Below are positions 50,140 to 58,041 of a stretch of 64,000 nt of DNA, one piece after another. Origin of the DNA: Streptomyces hyaluromycini (GTDB taxonomy: Bacteria; Actinomycetota; Actinomycetes; Streptomycetales; Streptomycetaceae); the NCBI RefSeq assembly GCF_002217755.1, contig NZ_BCFL01000016.1, forward strand, positions 912,319-976,318. Reading direction: 5' to 3'. The notes under the pieces are model-generated. The model worked only from the letters and a program-made list of their open reading frames with translations, ran no database searches and had not been told where the DNA came from. A program made the translations under genes and the position numbers. Numbering within the stretch: position 1 is the first letter of the stretch; each line of letters starts with the position of its first letter.

Positions 50140-51750
50140 GTGGAGCAGCTCGTCATCCGGGACGCGGACGTCATCGACGGCAGCGGCGCGCCCTCCTACC
50201 GCGCGGACGTGGTCGTCGACGGCGGCCGGATCGTCTCGATCGTCAAGGAGGCCGCCGCCGCGGGCTGCCAGCGCCCGCGCGCGGTACGCGAGCTGGACGC
50301 GGAGGGCCTGGTCCTCTCCCCCGGCTTCATCGACATGCACGCCCACAGCGACCTGGCCCTGCTGCGCGACCCCGACCACAGCGCCAAGGCCGCGCAGGGG
50401 GTGACCCTGGAGGTGCTGGGCCAGGACGGGCTGTCGTACGCCCCCGTCGACGACCGCACACTGGCGGAGGTCCGCCGGGCGATCGCCGGCTGGAACGGCC
50501 ACGGGGACGACATCGACTTCGACTGGCGGTCGGTCGGCGAGTACCTGGACCGCCTCGACCGCGGCATCGCCGTCAACGCGGCCTACCTGATCCCCCAGGG
50601 CACGGTCCGCGCGCTCGCCGTCGGCTGGGAGGACCGCGAGGCGACCCCGGCCGAACTGGACCGCATGCGCCGGCTGGTGGCCGAGGGCATGGCACAGGGC
50701 GCGGTCGGCCTGTCCTCCGGGCTCACCTACACCCCGGGCATGTACGCGCCGGACGCCGAACTGACCGAGCTGTGCCGGGTGGTGGCGGAGTACGGCGGCT
50801 ACTACTGCCCGCACCACCGCTCCTACGGCGCGGGCGCCCTGGAGGCGTACGCGGAGATGGTGACCCTGGCCCGGGAGGCGGACTGCCCGCTCCACCTGGC
50901 CCACGCCACCATGAACTTCGGCGTGAACGAGGGCCGGGCCCCCGAACTGCTGGCCCTCCTCGACGAGGCCCTCGCCGCCGGCGCCGACATCACCCTCGAC
51001 ACCTACCCCTACACCCCCGGCAGCACGACCCTCGCGGCGCTGCTGCCGAGCTGGGCGAACGAGGGCGGCCCGGCGGCGGCCCTGGCCCGGCTGGCGGACG
51101 ACGAGACGTCCGGACGTGTCCGCCACCACCTGGAGTCCGTCGGCTCCGACGGCTGCCACGGCGTCCCTGTCGAATGGGACACGATCGAGATCTCGGGCGT
51201 GACCGACCCGGCCCTCACGGACTACGTCGGCCGTACGGTCCAGGAGTCGGCGGACGCCCGCGGGGAGTCCCCCTGGACGACGGCCCGCCGCCTCCTCGTC
51301 GCCGGCCGCCTGGGCACCACGATCCTCCAGCACGTGGGCCACGAGGAGAACGTCCGCACGATCATGCGCCACCCGGTCCACACCGGCGGCTCGGACGGCA
51401 TCCTCCAGGGCACGAAACCCCACCCCCGCGCCTACGGCACCTTCCCGCACTACCTCGGCCACTACGTACGTGAGCTGGGAGTCCTCACCCTGGAGGAGTG
51501 CGTCGCCCACCTCACGTCCCGCCCCGCGGCCCGGCTGCGCCTGCCGGACCGCGGCCTCGTACGCGAGGGCTACCGGGCCGACGTCGTCCTCTTCGACCCG
51601 GAGACGGTGGCGGCGGGCTCGACGTTCGACCAGCCCCGCACCCTCCCGACAGGCATCCCACACGTCCTGATCAACGGCCGCTTCGTAATCGAGAACGGCC
51701 ACAGGACGGACGAGTTGGCAGGTAGGTCGGTCCGTAACGCGCCCCTTTAG
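50140..51750 (+). CDS. N-acyl-D-amino-acid deacylase (D-aminoacylase, amidohydrolase family)
   Basis: A 536-aa amidohydrolase: VIRDADVIDGSGAPSYRADVVVDGGRI, metal ligands in GFIDMHAHSDLALL (H67, H69), a GLSSGLTYTPGMYAPDAEL segment, YYCPHHRSYG, CPLHLAHATMNFG, TLDTYPYTPGSTTL, and HTGGSDGILQGTKPHPRAYGTFPHYLGHYVRE with the catalytic Asp. It removes acyl groups from N-acyl-D-amino acids. AGGAGGGATC precedes the GTG at 50140; the longer upstream frame is a shadow of the previous gene. The last residues (NAPL) and the TAG stop lie in a repeat copy that begins at 51741. Confidence 0.92.
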   Translation: MEQLVIRDADVIDGSGAPSYRADVVVDGGRIVSIVKEAAAAGCQRPRAVRELDAEGLVLSPGFIDMHAHSDLALLRDPDHSAKAAQGVTLEVLGQDGLSYAPVDDRTLAEVRRAIAGWNGHGDDIDFDWRSVGEYLDRLDRGIAVNAAYLIPQGTVRALAVGWEDREATPAELDRMRRLVAEGMAQGAVGLSSGLTYTPGMYAPDAELTELCRVVAEYGGYYCPHHRSYGAGALEAYAEMVTLAREADCPLHLAHATMNFGVNEGRAPELLALLDEALAAGADITLDTYPYTPGSTTLAALLPSWANEGGPAAALARLADDETSGRVRHHLESVGSDGCHGVPVEWDTIEISGVTDPALTDYVGRTVQESADARGESPWTTARRLLVAGRLGTTILQHVGHEENVRTIMRHPVHTGGSDGILQGTKPHPRAYGTFPHYLGHYVRELGVLTLEECVAHLTSRPAARLRLPDRGLVREGYRADVVLFDPETVAAGSTFDQPRTLPTGIPHVLINGRFVIENGHRTDELAGRSVRNAPL

Positions 51751-51790
51751 GGGCGCGGGGAACTGCGCGACCAGCCACGACGGGCCCGCA
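51741..51790. repeat. Copy of dispersed GC-rich repeat (short form) overlapping a stop codon
   Basis: GCGCCCCTTTAGGGGCGCGG then GGAACTGCGCGACCAGCC. The TAG of the deacylase is in the hairpin loop. It lies between two convergent genes. Confidence 0.8.
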
Positions 51791-51815
51791 GCCGAAAACG
51801 GCGGCCAGGCACCCC

Positions 51816-52649
51816 TTACGGCTTAGGCAGGGTGCAACCACTCGCACTCAGGCTCAGCACGTTCCCCGTCGTGAAGCACGCCGGAATGATGTACGTCTCC
51901 TCGGCGTAGTTGATCCCCTGCCGGACCGTCACGTTCCCGTTCTCGTCCACCTCGCACGGGTTGTCGACGGTGCACGTCTCCCCGTCCTCGTTGCCCGTGT
52001 TGTTGACGGCGACGACCTGGCCCGTGCTGGTGTCGATCACCGGCGACCCCGACGTCCCGCCGATCGTGTTGCACGCGGAGGTGTAACGGACCGAGTCCTT
52101 CCAGGTCCAGTCGCCCTCCTTGAGCCGGTACACGAACCCGTCGATGTTGCAGCTGTAGATCGTCTTCCAGTAGCCGGAGACGACCTTGATGGCGCTGCCG
52201 GCGACGGGGTGGCTCGCGCTGACGGTCAGCGGGCTGATGCCGTAGGAGCTCTTGATCGCGGCGTACGTCGTGGTGGTGCGGTAGATCGTGATGTCGGTGT
52301 CGGTCATCGTCGAGTAGACGACCTGGTTGGCGCGGAGCGTGGCGACCTTGGTGCCGGCGGAGTTCAGCAGGCCGAAGGTACGGCTGGAGGACTGGCCGGT
52401 GATGACCTCGCCGGCCGCGGGGAAGCCGGTCTCCAGGCAGTGGCCGTTGGTGAGGACCAGTGCGGGGTCGCTGTCCGCGGAGTTCGGGAAGCGGATGACG
52501 GAGCCGGAGCAGTTGCTGAGCGAGACGGTGCCCGCGAAGTTGACGGTCACCGCCGCGGCCTTTGCCGTCTGCGGCGCGGCGACCGCCGGAGCCGTGCCGA
52601 TCCCGGTGATGGCCAGGGAGGCGAGCGCGGCGACGAGAGGCTTGTTCAT
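51816..52649 (-). CDS. Secreted trypsin-like serine protease
   Basis: A 277-aa protease. The signal peptide (1-24) is VAALASLAITGIGTAPAVA. The chymotrypsin-like fold has catalytic His in ALVLTNGHCLE (H69), Asp in TDTDITIYR (D116 or D118) and Ser in IGGTSGSPVID (S199), with cysteines C46, C70, C166, C192 and others for disulfides. The oxyanion loop GTSGSP is the variant seen in the glutamyl-endopeptidase/V8-like group, so cleavage after acidic residues is possible but not shown. GGGGACC precedes the ATG at 52649; the longer frame is not supported. It is convergent with the deacylase. Confidence 0.88.
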   Translation of the reverse strand: MNKPLVAALASLAITGIGTAPAVAAPQTAKAAAVTVNFAGTVSLSNCSGSVIRFPNSADSDPALVLTNGHCLETGFPAAGEVITGQSSSRTFGLLNSAGTKVATLRANQVVYSTMTDTDITIYRTTTTYAAIKSSYGISPLTVSASHPVAGSAIKVVSGYWKTIYSCNIDGFVYRLKEGDWTWKDSVRYTSACNTIGGTSGSPVIDTSTGQVVAVNNTGNEDGETCTVDNPCEVDENGNVTVRQGINYAEETYIIPACFTTGNVLSLSASGCTLPKP

Positions 52650-52883
52650 GTGGGGGTCCCCTCTATACGACGAGGTGACCGGAGATCTTCCGGCCACCCG
52701 CTTCTTTGTCATGCACATTCTCATCACAAGGGTCCACCCGGGCAAGGAGTTGTTTCAGGACCGGCGTTGGCGGATTTCCGCGCACGCCGCTCGGGCCGCG
52801 AGATCGGTGAACCCGGCGGCTTCGTCCGGGCGCGGACAAGCCCTAAGCGGGCCGGGCGAAGTCCGGTGCGGTTCGGCAGCGCC

Positions 52884-52985
52884 CCGAAGGGGCGCTGGGG
52901 GTACCCCCAGCCGAAGGCTGGGGGTACCCCCAGCCGAAGGCTGGGGGAGGAACTGCGCGACCAGCCACGACGGCGCCGCAGACGG
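52884..52985. repeat. Dispersed repeat copy with a duplicated 23-bp hairpin unit
   Basis: GCGCCCCGAAGGGGCGCTGG is followed by two tandem copies of CTGGGGGTACCCCCAGCCGA-AGG (about 52895-52945) and then GGAACTGCGCGACCAGCC. It lies downstream of the membrane-anchored protein gene. Confidence 0.85.
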
Positions 52986-53019
52986 CAGACGGCACATCGC
53001 GCCACTTCCGGCGGAGCGC

Positions 53020-53649
53020 TTAGTGGGACCTGCCGCCGCCACCCCTTCCGTGCCCCCAGCCGTGCCCCCCGCCCGAGTAGGACGCCGTCGGCGTCGTGCC
53101 GGCGGTGACGGTGGCGGTCGGCGAAGGTGTCGTGCTCGTCCCACCGGTCGCGGTGGCAGTCGCGGAGGCGCCGGGAGAGGCGCCCGCCGACGCGCCGGAC
53201 CGGGCCGACGGCGACGTCGTGGCCGGTGCGGCCGACTTCGGCGAGGAGGCGACGGACTCGGTGCGCGGACTCCGCTCGGGCGCCGCCGCCGACGACTCGC
53301 CGGCCGAGTGCTTCGTACCGCCCTGCCCACCGGGTGTGCCGTCGGTGGACGAGGAGAAGGGAAGGCCCACGATCAGCGCGAGCACGGACGCGGCGCCCAC
53401 CGCTCCCACCGCTCCCACCGCATACGTGCCGCGCCGGCCGCGCGCACCGCGGGCCGCCCGCCGCCGGTCGGCCCGGCCCGGTCCCGCCGCGGCGGGGGCG
53501 ATCCGGGGCAGTTCGCGCGTCTCGTCGTATGCGTTGAGCCAGCCGTGCGCGGTCGCCGGGTCCCGGTACTCGTCGTACGCGGGGGCCGGTCCGCCCTCGG
53601 GTCGGTAGACGTGGGGCTCTCCGGTCTCGTCCTCGGCAGGTCTCGGCAT
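53020..53649 (-). CDS. Membrane-anchored Ser/Thr/Ala-rich protein, function unknown
   Basis: A 209-aa protein: an acidic/proline N-terminus (1-60), a basic Arg-rich stretch (59-73), one membrane helix (about 74-97, TYAVGAVGAVGAASVLALIVGLPF) and a 110-residue extracellular Ser/Thr/Ala/Pro linker ending in Gly/His repeats (GGGHGWGHGRGGGG). The tail could bind metal or simply act as a spacer. No enzymatic motif. The ATG at 53649 fits the arrangement with the divergent aminotransferase promoter. It appears to be a conserved type of Streptomyces hypothetical, but I cannot assign a role. Confidence 0.7.
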   Translation of the reverse strand: MPRPAEDETGEPHVYRPEGGPAPAYDEYRDPATAHGWLNAYDETRELPRIAPAAAGPGRADRRRAARGARGRRGTYAVGAVGAVGAASVLALIVGLPFSSSTDGTPGGQGGTKHSAGESSAAAPERSPRTESVASSPKSAAPATTSPSARSGASAGASPGASATATATGGTSTTPSPTATVTAGTTPTASYSGGGHGWGHGRGGGGRSH

Positions 53650-53808
53650 GAACGCGGATTGTAGGGAGAGGAGAGGCCTTTGAGACAGCTACCGGCGATA
53701 ACAGGCCAAATCGCCGAGCCTCGCCCCGGCCCCAGCTGTCCCCCACACGTGTCTCACGTGGTGGAAAACACGACCCGGCGGGCGTTACCGCCCCGTAAGC
53801 TCACCGAC

Positions 53809-55020
53809 ATGCAGGTGATCCAGTCGACCAAGCTCGCCAATGTCTGTTACGAGATCCGGGGTCCGGTTCTCGAGGAGGCGATGCGGCTAGAGGCGGCGGG
53901 GCACCGCATCCTCAAGCTCAACACCGGCAACCCGGCCGCCTTCGGCTTCGAGTGCCCGCCGGAGATCCTGGAGGACATCCTCCGCAACGTCTCCACGGCG
54001 CACGGCTACGGCGACGCGAAGGGGCTGCTGGCCGCCCGGCGCGCGGTCGTCATGCACAACCAGACCATCGGCATCGAGACCGACGTCGAGCACGTCTTCA
54101 TCGGCAACGGGGTCTCCGAGCTGATCGTGATGGCGATGCAGGGGCTCCTGGACGACGGCGACGAGGTTCTCGTCCCGGCCCCGGACTACCCGCTGTGGAC
54201 CGCGGCCGTCTCCCTCTCGGGCGGCACGGCCGTGCACTACCGCTGCGACGAGCAGTCGGACTGGATGCCCGACCTCGCCGACATCGAGCGCAAGGTCTCC
54301 GACCGCACCAAGGCGATCGTCATCATCAACCCGAACAACCCGACGGGCGCGGTGTACGACGAGGCGATGCTGCGCGGGCTGACCGACATCGCCCGCCGCC
54401 ACAACCTGCTCGTCTGCTCGGACGAGATCTACGACAAGATCCTCTACGACGGCGCCACGCACACGCCGACCGCCGCCGTCGCCCCGGACCTGCTCACGCT
54501 CACCTTCAACGGCATGTCCAAGGCGTACCGGGTGGCCGGCTACCGGGTGGGCTGGATGGCCATCTCCGGGCCCCGGGCGCACGCCGACTCCTACATCGAG
54601 GGCCTGACGATCCTCGCGAACATGCGGCTGTGCGCGAACATGCCCGGCCAGCACGGCGTGGTGGCCGCGCTCAGCGGACGCCAGACGATCAACGACCTCG
54701 TGCTGCCGGGCGGGCGGCTCAAGGAGCAGGTGGATCTCGCCTACGACCTGCTCACCCAGATCCCGGGCGTGAGCTGCGTGCGCCCCAAGGGCGCGCTGTA
54801 CCTCTTCCCGCGCCTCGACCCCCAGGTCTTCAAGATCAAGGACGACCGGCAGATGGTCCTGGACCTGCTGCGGCAGGAGAAGATCATGGTCGTCCAGGGC
54901 AGCGGCTTCAACTGGCCGGAGCCGGACCACTTCCGGGTGGTGACCCTGCCGACGGTGGGGGATCTGCGGGACGCGATCACGCGGATCGGGCGGTTCCTGG
55001 ACGGGTACGGCCAGCCGTAG
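53809..55020 (+). CDS. Alanine-type PLP aminotransferase (AlaA-like)
   Basis: A 403-aa class I aminotransferase: LKLNTGNPAAFGFECPPEILEDI, GYGDAKGLLAARRAVV, IFIGNGVSELIVMAMQ-type PLP pocket, PAPDYPLWTAAVSLSGG, IVIINPNNPTGAVYDE, CSDEIYDKILYDG, and Schiff-base K238 in FNGMSKAYRVAGYRVGWM. The NPAAFGFE start and the GSGFNWPEPDHFRVVTLP end match E. coli AlaA/YfbQ, the glutamate-pyruvate transaminase. The ATG at 53809 follows TAAGCT at 53796-53801, a possible -10 box, so the mRNA may be leaderless. The longer upstream frame has no support. Confidence 0.92.
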   Translation: MQVIQSTKLANVCYEIRGPVLEEAMRLEAAGHRILKLNTGNPAAFGFECPPEILEDILRNVSTAHGYGDAKGLLAARRAVVMHNQTIGIETDVEHVFIGNGVSELIVMAMQGLLDDGDEVLVPAPDYPLWTAAVSLSGGTAVHYRCDEQSDWMPDLADIERKVSDRTKAIVIINPNNPTGAVYDEAMLRGLTDIARRHNLLVCSDEIYDKILYDGATHTPTAAVAPDLLTLTFNGMSKAYRVAGYRVGWMAISGPRAHADSYIEGLTILANMRLCANMPGQHGVVAALSGRQTINDLVLPGGRLKEQVDLAYDLLTQIPGVSCVRPKGALYLFPRLDPQVFKIKDDRQMVLDLLRQEKIMVVQGSGFNWPEPDHFRVVTLPTVGDLRDAITRIGRFLDGYGQP

Positions 55021-55057
55021 GCAGCCGACGCGCCACCGTCCGTGGACCGGGTCTACT

Positions 55058-55072
55058 TTAGACGAAATCTAA
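55058..55072. promoter_or_regulatory. Inverted repeat TTAGA-N5-TCTAA over a promoter
   Basis: TTAGACGAAATCTAA at 55058-55072 lies just upstream of TAGGAT (55075-55080), a good -10 box, and 42 bases before the ATG at 55114. This AT-rich symmetric site stands out in the window and is probably the operator of the small gene that follows. The regulator is not identified. Confidence 0.6.
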
Positions 55073-55113
55073 GCTAGGATGGCTTCCTGTCAGAGCACAG
55101 GAGGCCATCTCCC

Positions 55114-55536
55114 ATGTACGAACCGATCCGCACCCCTTCCTCCCGCAAGGGGTCCGTCCACAGCACGATGGCCGGCACGCCCTCCGACTTCCCGCACCGG
55201 ACGCGCGAGGAGGAGCTGGACATCCAGCTCGCGGGACACCTCGCGGCACTGCTGGCCGTCACCGACGAGCTGCGCGCGCTCACGCCGTCCACCGACCTCG
55301 ACGCGGCCGCGACCCGGCTGGCCGAGCAGGTGGCCCGGCTGCGGGACGGACGCACACCGGTCCGCGCGTCACTGACGGCGGTCCAGGAGCCGGCCGCGCT
55401 GCACGAGCGCGCGCACGCGCTCGCCGGGCGTGCGCTGGTGGTCGCGGCGTCCCGGGCGGACACCGCGGCGGCGATCCTCGCGGCGGAACGCATGGACGCC
55501 CACGCGGCGGCCACCGCCCTCACCACGGCCGGCTGA
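55114..55536 (+). CDS. Small helical protein, function unknown
   Basis: A 140-aa Ala/Leu-rich protein, almost entirely alpha-helical after residue 30: REEELDIQLAGHLAALLAVTDELRALTP, LDAAATRLAEQVARLRDG, HERAHALAGRALVVAASRADTAAAILAAERMDAHAAATAL. No signal peptide, no helix hydrophobic enough for a membrane, no known motif. Homologues in Streptomyces carry the same TREEELDIQL start, as far as I recall. The palindrome over its promoter shows specific regulation. It is followed by the TelA-type operon on the same strand but with a 200-base gap. Confidence 0.65.
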   Translation: MYEPIRTPSSRKGSVHSTMAGTPSDFPHRTREEELDIQLAGHLAALLAVTDELRALTPSTDLDAAATRLAEQVARLRDGRTPVRASLTAVQEPAALHERAHALAGRALVVAASRADTAAAILAAERMDAHAAATALTTAG

Positions 55537-55734
55537 CCCCCGCCCCCCGAACGGCCCCGGTCCGCGCGCTCCCGCAGCGACGCGCGGACCGGGTTGCCCT
55601 CACTCCGCACACCGAGGTCGCCTGACGGCGCCCGGCGGAGCTCCGCGCTCCGGTTTCGTTCCGGGGCGCCCCCTTCACCCCTCGTTCACCCGTTCCACCC
55701 AGGAGTGAGGGATTCCGGGAGCACTCTCCCCTTC

Positions 55735-56811
55735 GTGAGACGTATCGCGGGAATCGTCCTCGCGGTGCTGCTGATCGGTGGCGTGGTGGCTGCCGTCGTC
55801 GCAGGCCGGCAAGGGGACGACAAGGGCACGGCAACGAAGACCGTGCGTGGTGTGATCGGTTCGGAGAAGTCGGACTTCTTCGCCGATCCCGATGTGGTGA
55901 AGGCCCTCGCCGCCAAGGGCTACACCGTGAAGACGGAGGCGTCGGGTTCCTGGGCCATGGACGGCCTGGACCTGAAGGGCTATGACTTCGCCTTCCCGTC
56001 CAGCTCGGCGCCCGCCGACGAGCTGGCCGAGAAGTACCACGCCCGCCAGCCCCTCCCCCGGCCCTTCTACTCGCCCCTCGTGGTGGTGGCCCACCGCAGC
56101 GCGGCCCGGGTGCTGGCCGCCAACGGCCTCGCCGTGCTCGACGGGAAGGGCAAGGGCACCCTGAAGATGGCCTCCTATCTGGACGCCGCCCGGCACGACC
56201 GGACCTGGCAGCAGCTCAAGGGGGCCAAGGCGTACGGGGAGTTGACCGGGACGCTGTACATCACCAGCACCGACCCGGAGACCTCCAACTCCGGCGCCCT
56301 GTACCTCGCCGCCGCCTCCTATGTCGCCAACGGGGGACGGGTGGTGGCGAGTACCGCCGACGTCACCAGGACGGCACCGCTGCTGCACAAGCTGGTCAGC
56401 GTGCAGGGGGCTCAACAGCCCAGCAGCGACTCGGTGTTCCGGGACTTCATCAGCGGCGCCGGCAACCCGCTGGTGTGCCTGTACGAGTCACAGGTCGTGT
56501 CGCTGCTCGCGGAACAGCACGGCTCCGACGACCTCGTCGTCCTCTACCCGGACACCACCGTCAACAGCGACCACACCGTCGTGCCGCTCGACGACGCCGG
56601 CCGGGCACTCGGCGAACTCCTCAGCACCGACCCGACCCTGCGCAGACTCGCCGTCAGGCACGGCTTCCGACCCCAGGGCGACTCCGCCGAGTTCGTCAGG
56701 GCCACAGCCGACCGCGCCGCCTACCTCAACCAGACACTGACCGGCGTCCGGCAGGCGCCCGTGCCCACCTCCGCGGTGCTGCACGAGATGGCCCGCCGGG
56801 CGCGCGGCTGA
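55735..56811 (+). CDS. Membrane-anchored substrate-binding-like protein of the TelA operon
   Basis: A 358-aa protein: one N-terminal helix (RRIAGIVLAVLLIGGVVAAVVAG) and an extracellular type-2 periplasmic-binding-like fold: VRGVIGSEKSDFFADPDVVKALAAKGYTVKTEASGSWAMDGLDLKGYDFAFPSSSAPADELAEK, SPLVVVAHRSAARVLAANG, GTLYITSTDPETSNSGALYLAAASY. It lies 12 bases before the TelA gene. GTG at 55735 was chosen because it places the helix at the N-terminus; a GTG ten codons upstream is possible. The ligand is unknown. Its fold resembles the N-terminal half of the vWA lipoprotein in the same operon. Confidence 0.82.
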   Translation: MRRIAGIVLAVLLIGGVVAAVVAGRQGDDKGTATKTVRGVIGSEKSDFFADPDVVKALAAKGYTVKTEASGSWAMDGLDLKGYDFAFPSSSAPADELAEKYHARQPLPRPFYSPLVVVAHRSAARVLAANGLAVLDGKGKGTLKMASYLDAARHDRTWQQLKGAKAYGELTGTLYITSTDPETSNSGALYLAAASYVANGGRVVASTADVTRTAPLLHKLVSVQGAQQPSSDSVFRDFISGAGNPLVCLYESQVVSLLAEQHGSDDLVVLYPDTTVNSDHTVVPLDDAGRALGELLSTDPTLRRLAVRHGFRPQGDSAEFVRATADRAAYLNQTLTGVRQAPVPTSAVLHEMARRARG

Positions 56812-56823
56812 CGGGGGGACCCT

Positions 56824-58041
56824 GTGAGCAACTTCGACAAGATGGTGCCGAGCGGCGGTGAGCCCACGCCCACGCTCAGCGGTGACGACGTCTTCACGCT
56901 GACCCCGCCGGAGGCGGTCGCGCCTGTGCCCCGGGAGAAGGCCGGCGGACTCGTGCCCGTCGACGACGGTGTCCGTACGGACATGGCGCGGAAGGCCTCC
57001 GACTACGTCCGGGACCTCGCCGCCCTGGACGCCCGGTCGCCGGAGTTCGCGAGCAAGGTCGGCGAGATCACCGGCCTCGGCGCCGGTGAGATGCGCACCG
57101 CCGCCTCGCAGTCCAACCGCATGCTGGAGCGGGCCGTCCGCAGCCTGCCGGACAAGGGCGGCGACGCCCAGGCCAAGGTGGCCGGCTCGCTGGTCGAGCT
57201 GCGCCGGGTCGTCGAGGACCTGGACCCGCGCGACCTGCCCGCGGGCAAGGGCCGCAAGTTCCTCTCCCGGCTGCCCGGCGGCAACAGGCTCCGCGACCAT
57301 GTCGCCAAGTACGCCTCCGCACAGGGCACGTTGAACAAGATCGTGGGTTCGCTGCGCGGCGGCCAGGACGAACTGCGGCGGGACAACGCGGCGTTGCAGA
57401 CGGAGCGGGTGCGGCTCTGGGAGACCATGGGCAAGCTCCAGGAGTACGTCGTGCTCACCCAGGCCCTGGACACCGCCGTCGAGCAGCACGTGGCCCGGAT
57501 CCCGGACCCCCAGGAGGCCGACGCCGTACGGGCGGACGTGCTGTTCCCGGTCCGGCAGAAGCACCAGGACCTGCTCACCCAGCTCGCGGTGTCCGCGCAG
57601 GGCTACCTCGCGATGGACGTCGTACGGCGCAACAACGACGAGCTGATCAAGGGTGTCGAACGCGCGGCCACCACCACCGTGTCCGCCCTGCGCATCTCCG
57701 TGATGCTGGCCTCGGCGCTGGACACCCAGAAGAAGGTGATCGAGCAGGTCAACGCGTTGCGCGGGACGACCGAGGACCTGATCCGGGGCAATGCCGAGAT
57801 GCTCGCGAGCCAGAGCGGGGAGATCCAGCGGATCGCCGCCGACCCGGCCGTGGGCGCCGAGACGCTGCGGGCCGCGTTCCAGCAGATCTACCGCACCCTC
57901 GACGCCATCGACACCTACAAGGTGCAGGCGACCGAGGCGATGGCGAACACCGTGCAGTCCCTGACGGACGAGCTCCAGCAGGCGAGCGCCTATCTGGAGC
58001 GCAGCCGTGCCAAGGGTGCGCTGGAGGGCGGCCTCGCATGA
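56824..58041 (+). CDS. telA: TelA-family toxic anion resistance protein
   Basis: A 405-aa helical TelA/KlaA-family protein: FASKVGEITGLGAGEMRTAASQSNRMLERAVRSL, a long coiled coil, FLSRLPGGNRLRDHVAKYASAQGTLNKIVGSLRGGQDELRRDNAALQTERVRLWETMGKLQEYVVLTQALD, LFPVRQKHQDLLTQLAVSAQGYLAMDVVRRNNDELIKGVERAATTTVSALRISVMLASAL. Members protect against tellurite and other stress, probably at the membrane face, and work with TerD/vWA proteins. It overlaps the vWA lipoprotein by four bases (ATGA). The mechanism is not established. Confidence 0.9.
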   Translation: MSNFDKMVPSGGEPTPTLSGDDVFTLTPPEAVAPVPREKAGGLVPVDDGVRTDMARKASDYVRDLAALDARSPEFASKVGEITGLGAGEMRTAASQSNRMLERAVRSLPDKGGDAQAKVAGSLVELRRVVEDLDPRDLPAGKGRKFLSRLPGGNRLRDHVAKYASAQGTLNKIVGSLRGGQDELRRDNAALQTERVRLWETMGKLQEYVVLTQALDTAVEQHVARIPDPQEADAVRADVLFPVRQKHQDLLTQLAVSAQGYLAMDVVRRNNDELIKGVERAATTTVSALRISVMLASALDTQKKVIEQVNALRGTTEDLIRGNAEMLASQSGEIQRIAADPAVGAETLRAAFQQIYRTLDAIDTYKVQATEAMANTVQSLTDELQQASAYLERSRAKGALEGGLA

